Positions 60,522 through 64,000 of a stretch of 64,000 nt of DNA are shown here, in pieces. How positions within the stretch are numbered: the first letter of the stretch is position 1; the number at the start of each line of letters is the position of its first letter. The notes under the pieces were generated by a model. The model was not told the DNA's origin. It was given only the letters and a program-made list of their open reading frames with translations, and did not search any database. The stretch comes from Streptomyces fodineus (GTDB lineage Bacteria > Actinomycetota > Actinomycetes > Streptomycetales > Streptomycetaceae), in the NCBI RefSeq assembly GCF_001735805.1, contig NZ_CP017248.1:1054001-1118000 (forward strand), read 5' to 3'. Position numbers and translations under genes: made by a program.

Positions 60522-61958
60522 CTAGAAGGGGTACGGCGCCACGTCGCCGCGTACGGTCGTCCAGCGCAGCTCGGTGAAGGCGTCCAGGTTGGCCTCGCCG
60601 CCGAAGCGGGCGCCGGTGCCGGACGCGGCGACGCCGCCGAACGGGGCCACGGCCTCGTCGTTCACCGTCTGGTCGTTGATGTGCACGATGCCGGTCGGGA
60701 TCCGCTCGGCGAGGTCGAGGGCCCGGGCGGTGTCCCTGGTGACGATGCCCAGGGAGAGGCCGTACGGGCCGTCCGCGGCGAGCGCCGCCGCCTCGCCGGC
60801 GGTGGCGAAGGAGCGGACCGGCGCGACCGGGCCGAAGACCTCCTCGGTGTAGGCCGGCGTGTCGTCGCCCGCGCCGGCGAGCACGGTCGGCCGGTAGAAG
60901 AGCTGTTCGTGGGTGCCGCCCGCGGCGAGTTTCGCGCCGCGGGCGGTGCTGGTGCGCACCAGGCCGTCGATCTTGGCGAGCTGTCCCGCGTCGATGACCG
61001 GGCCGAGGTGGACCTGCTCGCGGTGGGGGTCGCCGACGGTGAGCGAGTCGGCCTTGGCGGCGAGGCGTTGGACGTACTCGTCGTAGAGCGAGGCGTGGAC
61101 GAGGTGGCGTCCGGTCGTCATGCAGATCTGGCCCTGGTGGAAGAACGAGCCCCAGGCCGCCGTGGAGATCACGGCGTCGAGGTCGGCGTCCTCCAGCACG
61201 ATCATGGCCGAGTTTCCGCCGAGTTCGAGGTGGGCCCGCTTGAGCCGGCGGCCGGCCGCCTCCCCGACGGCGCGGCCCGCCGCGGTGGAACCGGTGAAGG
61301 AGATGACGGGCACGAGGGGGTCCTCGACCAGCGCCCGGCCCGTCTCCGCGCCGCCGGGCAGCACGTGCAGCAGATCCTCCGGCAGGCCGGCCGCCGCGAA
61401 GACGGCGGCGAGGGCGAGGCCGCCGCAGACGGCGGTGCGCGGATCCGGCTTCAGGACCACCGCGTTGCCGAGCGCGAGGGCGGGCGCGACGGAGCGGATG
61501 GACAGGATGAGCGGCGCGTTGAACGGGGCGATCACACCCACCACGCCGACCGGGACCCGCCGGGTGTACGACAGCCGGGGCGCCTCGCTGGGCAGCACCT
61601 GGCCGGTCGGGCGGGAGGCGAGGGCGGCGGCCTCGTAGCACTCCTGGGCGGCCACATGGAGCTCGAAGTCCGCCTTGCCGGGGATGGATCCGGACTCGCG
61701 GACCAGCCAGTCACGCAGTTCACCGGCCTGCTCGGTGAACAAGTCCCCTGCCCTGCGCAGCACTTGGGCCCGCTGGAAGTGCGGTGCACGGGCCCAGGCG
61801 GCCTGGGCGGTGCGGGCGGCCCGCGCGGCGCGGCCGGTGTCCTCGGGGCCGGCGAGGGTGACGGTGCCGAGCGCCTCCCCGGTCGCGGGCTCGGTGACGG
61901 TGTGGACGGGACCGGTCAGGCCGCGGTCCTGCCAGGTCTTCGGGTCGAGCAGCGGCAT
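60522..61958 (-). CDS. NAD(P)-dependent aldehyde dehydrogenase (benzaldehyde/vanillin type)
   Basis: 478 residues, full length. Oxidises an aldehyde to its acid through a thioester: general base Glu245 in LELGGNS, nucleophile Cys279 in QGQICMTTGR, and cofactor-loop motif FTGSTAAGRAVG. The pattern GSFFHQGQICM resembles benzaldehyde and vanillin dehydrogenases, so aromatic aldehydes are a reasonable guess. The ATG has GGAGAG just upstream. It lies downstream of the lacI-type gene in the same direction and probably belongs to its regulon. It is convergent with thioredoxin (25-base gap). Confidence 0.92.
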   Translation of the reverse strand: MPLLDPKTWQDRGLTGPVHTVTEPATGEALGTVTLAGPEDTGRAARAARTAQAAWARAPHFQRAQVLRRAGDLFTEQAGELRDWLVRESGSIPGKADFELHVAAQECYEAAALASRPTGQVLPSEAPRLSYTRRVPVGVVGVIAPFNAPLILSIRSVAPALALGNAVVLKPDPRTAVCGGLALAAVFAAAGLPEDLLHVLPGGAETGRALVEDPLVPVISFTGSTAAGRAVGEAAGRRLKRAHLELGGNSAMIVLEDADLDAVISTAAWGSFFHQGQICMTTGRHLVHASLYDEYVQRLAAKADSLTVGDPHREQVHLGPVIDAGQLAKIDGLVRTSTARGAKLAAGGTHEQLFYRPTVLAGAGDDTPAYTEEVFGPVAPVRSFATAGEAAALAADGPYGLSLGIVTRDTARALDLAERIPTGIVHINDQTVNDEAVAPFGGVAASGTGARFGGEANLDAFTELRWTTVRGDVAPYPF

Positions 61959-62030
61959 ACGGCTCTCCGATCGGTCGCCGGGCGCGGTACGGAACGCTTC
62001 CCTCGACGCTACTTGTTGAGCGCGAAACTA

Positions 62031-62040
62031 CATCGCGATG
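62031..62040. promoter_or_regulatory. Palindrome CATCGCGATG, possible LacI-family operator
   Basis: Perfect 10-bp palindrome centred on CG, about 70 bases upstream of the aldehyde dehydrogenase start and downstream of the lacI-type gene. LacI-family sites often centre on CG. Not proven. Confidence 0.4.
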
Positions 62041-62125
62041 ACGCCGCTCCGGAACCCCGCCACCGCCACCAGGTGTACCCCCGCTCGCGTCGAGTGCCCT
62101 CCGGCATGCACCCCGGCGTCCGCCG

Positions 62126-63127
62126 TCAGGTGGACTCGCGCCGCACCACCGAGGCCCCGAGGACCCTGTGCACCTCCGGCTCGCCGCCGGGGTCGCGCAC
62201 CGCGCGGTCGACCAGTTCGGCGAGGTCGCGGCCCGAGGGCAGTTCCACGTGGACGGTGCTGAGGCGGGGCCGCAGCAGCCGGCCGAGCATCAGGTCGTCG
62301 GCACCGATCACGGCCACGTCCTCGGGGATGCGCAGACCCTCGTCCTGCAAGGCGCGCATCAGCAGCATCGCGTACTCGTCGTTGTAGGCGAACACCGCGT
62401 CCAGGGCCAACTCCCGCCATTTCGCGGCGAGTCGGGCGGCGGATTCCTCGGTGTAGGCGAGCGGCAGCTCCGTCACGGCGGCGTCCGTGCCGTGCAGCGC
62501 CTGGCGTACACCGGTGAGCCGGGGCCGGGAGTAGGCCTCCAGGCCGGACTCCTCGGGCACCACGACACCGATCCGGCGCCGGCCCCGGCCGTGCAGATGG
62601 GCGCCCGCGCACTGGCCGACGGCGGCGTGGTCCATCAGCAGGGCGTGCGCGCCGTCGACGCGTTCGGGGCCGAGGGTGACCACGGCCCGGGCCCCGGAGC
62701 GCTTGAGGACCCTGACGCCCTGCGTCCCGAGTTCCGCGCCGGGCACCAGGACGGCGACCGGCCGCAACTCCGCCCAGGCGCGGGCGGCTTCGTCGCCCTG
62801 GAGGCCTACGGTGCCGTACTGGACGACGGTGTAGTCCAGGCGGCCGAGCGCCCACTGCAGCTCGTTGAGGAACCCGCTGTACAGCGGGCCCACGGGGATC
62901 GCCGGGGCGGGCATGAGGACCATGCGGCTGTGTCCGGCGCGCAGACTGCGGGCGGCGGCATGGGGGACGTATCCCAGTTCCCGCGCGGCCTCGTGCACGC
63001 GCCGGCGCGTCGGTTCGCTTATCCGCACGGCGCTGGTGTTGTTGAGGACATAGGACACGGTCGCGCGCGAGACGCCGGCCAGGCGGGCGACGTCGGCACT
63101 CGTGGGCGTGTTCGGTATCTGCACCAT
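62126..63127 (-). CDS. LacI-family transcriptional regulator
   Basis: About 333 residues from ATG 63127. The N-terminal helix-turn-helix is TSADVARLAGVSRATVSYVL, followed by the hinge helix region AARSLRAGHS, and then a periplasmic-binding-protein-like ligand domain (about 60-330) with the typical FAYNDEYAMLLMRAL and VIGADD segments. Starts at 63139 or GTG 63187 are also open; 63127 is chosen because LacI HTH domains begin within about ten residues of the start, but no clear ribosome binding site distinguishes them. Probably controls the downstream aldehyde dehydrogenase gene. Ligand unknown. Confidence 0.9.
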   Translation of the reverse strand: MVQIPNTPTSADVARLAGVSRATVSYVLNNTSAVRISEPTRRRVHEAARELGYVPHAAARSLRAGHSRMVLMPAPAIPVGPLYSGFLNELQWALGRLDYTVVQYGTVGLQGDEAARAWAELRPVAVLVPGAELGTQGVRVLKRSGARAVVTLGPERVDGAHALLMDHAAVGQCAGAHLHGRGRRRIGVVVPEESGLEAYSRPRLTGVRQALHGTDAAVTELPLAYTEESAARLAAKWRELALDAVFAYNDEYAMLLMRALQDEGLRIPEDVAVIGADDLMLGRLLRPRLSTVHVELPSGRDLAELVDRAVRDPGGEPEVHRVLGASVVRREST

Positions 63128-63228
63128 GACAGACCGCATCTTGGCAGAGGGGGCGGGGCCGGGAAGAGGCGGGGCGGTGTGGTTCACCGTTCGACGAAAC
63201 CGCGTGCGCCAAGCCTTTCCATGAACGC

Positions 63229-63267
63229 GTTCGTGACGAACTTGTTCGCGACGAACATGTTCGTTAC
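63229..63267. promoter_or_regulatory. Iterated operator upstream of tetR-type gene
   Basis: GTTCG starts at 63229, 63244 and 63259, an exact 15-base period. The first two are GTTCGTGACGAAC and GTTCGCGACGAAC, near-perfect palindromes, and GAACATGTTC at 63253-63262 is a perfect one. A further degraded copy begins at 63189. The array ends 10 bases before the tetR start, consistent with autoregulation. Confidence 0.7.
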
Positions 63268-63276
63268 CGTGGACAC

Positions 63277-63939
63277 ATGACCGCTTCTCCCCGCTCCCGT
63301 CGTGAACGCCCCGCCAAGCCCGCCCTGACCCGGGAGGGCATCGTCACCGCCGCCGTCGCGATCCTGCGCGCGGAAGGGCTGCGCAAGGTGACCATGCGGC
63401 GCCTCGCGCAGGAACTCGACACCGGTCCGGCCTCGCTGTACGTCTACGTCCGCAACACCGACGAACTGCACGCGGCCGTCCTGGACGAGCTGCTGGGCAC
63501 GATCGCCCCGGCCCCGGCCGAGGGCGGCTGGCGGGAGCGGCTGGAGCGGGTGCTCACCGCCTACACCGCGATGCTCCTGGAGCATCCGAGCCTCGCCCGC
63601 TCGGCGCTGACCGCGCGGCCCAGCGGCCCGCACTATCTGCGCCTCATCGAGACCCTGCTGGACCTGCTCCAGTCGGGCGGGGTGCCGCGCGCCCAGGCGG
63701 CGTGGGGCGTCGACCTGCTGCTGCAGCATGCCACCGCGACCGCCGCCGAGCACGCCGGGGAGGAGTCCCCCGACGAGTGGCAGGCGCTGGCCAGCGCTCT
63801 GCGCGAGGCGCCGGCCGCCACCCACCCGCACATCGCCCAGAGCGCCGAGGCGCTGCTCTCCGGCACCCCCGAGGCCCGCGTGTCGTGGGCCTTCCAGACC
63901 CTGATCAACGGCATCGAGCACACCGCCGTACCCGACTGA
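63277..63939 (+). CDS. TetR-family transcriptional regulator
   Basis: 220 residues. N-terminal HTH with VTMRRLAQELDTGPASLYVYV, the standard TetR recognition helix region, then an all-helical ligand domain with the pattern of the TetR_C group (for example HPSLARSALTARPSGPHYL). ATG 63277 lies 10 bases after the operator array, and there is no strong ribosome binding site, so the mRNA may have a very short leader. A gene starting 17 bases after the stop is probably in the same operon and a target. Inducer unknown. Confidence 0.93.
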   Translation: MTASPRSRRERPAKPALTREGIVTAAVAILRAEGLRKVTMRRLAQELDTGPASLYVYVRNTDELHAAVLDELLGTIAPAPAEGGWRERLERVLTAYTAMLLEHPSLARSALTARPSGPHYLRLIETLLDLLQSGGVPRAQAAWGVDLLLQHATATAAEHAGEESPDEWQALASALREAPAATHPHIAQSAEALLSGTPEARVSWAFQTLINGIEHTAVPD

Positions 63940-63956
63940 CCCCTCCGGAGGCACCC

Positions 63957-64000
63957 ATGACCACCAGCCTTCCCCACCACGAGACAGCCGTCGTCGGCGC
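63957..64000 (+). CDS. Start of a gene cut by the window edge
   Basis: ATG 63957 with CCGGAGG upstream. The 14 visible codons read MTTSLPHHETAVVG. The ending ...TAVVG could be the first strand of an FAD- or NAD-binding fold, for example a monooxygenase next to its TetR regulator, but too little is visible to call it. Confidence 0.6.
   Translation, partial: MTTSLPHHETAVVG

Noticed and set aside
63221..63280. A 19-codon leader peptide (MNAFVTNLFATNMFVT...) whose stop overlaps the tetR start
   Set aside because: No ribosome binding site, and the repeated residues are explained by the 15-base operator repeats. Left as a coincidence.

Overview
The window is high-GC actinomycete DNA, most likely Streptomyces: GC-rich third codon positions, GTG/TTG starts with AGGAGG-type ribosome binding sites, a large modular type I polyketide synthase (PKS), BlaI/M56 and LacI/TetR regulators, and a sequence that fits the SigR promoter consensus exactly.

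Region 1 (1-39162, minus strand) holds three consecutive PKS genes, read from right to left. PKS A has a KSQ-AT-ACP loading module and modules 1-4, PKS B has modules 5-6, and PKS C has module 7 and runs off the left edge. The domain order predicts an acetate starter, a beta-hydroxyl from module 1 (KR only), five double bonds from modules 2-6 (DH-KR each), one methyl branch from module 6 (the only non-malonyl AT), and a retained hydroxyl from module 7, whose DH is degenerate. This matches the C28-to-C13 half of the 28-membered methyl-pentaene macrolides (filipin, fungichromin/pentamycin): C27-O, C16-C25 pentaene, C16-methyl, C15-OH. PKS A carries an apparent one-base deletion at 34410-34413 that breaks the frame in module 1.

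Region 2 (39163-40775) is a divergent control region with two sequences resembling PAS-LuxR (PimM-type) boxes, then a cytochrome P450 gene that ends at a hairpin terminator shared with the convergent neighbour.

Region 3 (40813-49818, minus strand) is a compact five-gene operon: a membrane protein with a carrier domain and a Pls-type C-terminal domain, a single-module NRPS (C remnant-A-T-TE), a TauD/SyrP-like dioxygenase, and an SbnB/SbnA pair that should make L-2,3-diaminopropionate (Dap). I read it as a dissociated Pls-like system working on Dap, possibly beta-hydroxylated while carrier-bound. Whether it belongs to the polyene cluster is open. I do not recognise a described pathway with this set.

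Region 4 (50106-64000) looks like ordinary chromosome plus one possible defence unit: a small TPR protein, an M56 peptidase/BlaI pair, peptide deformylase, an alpha/beta-hydrolase overlapping a 1538-residue caspase-STAND-beta-propeller protein, a disulfide-type flavoprotein oxidoreductase divergent from thioredoxin, an aldehyde dehydrogenase, a LacI regulator, a TetR regulator with an iterated operator, and the first codons of another gene at the right edge.
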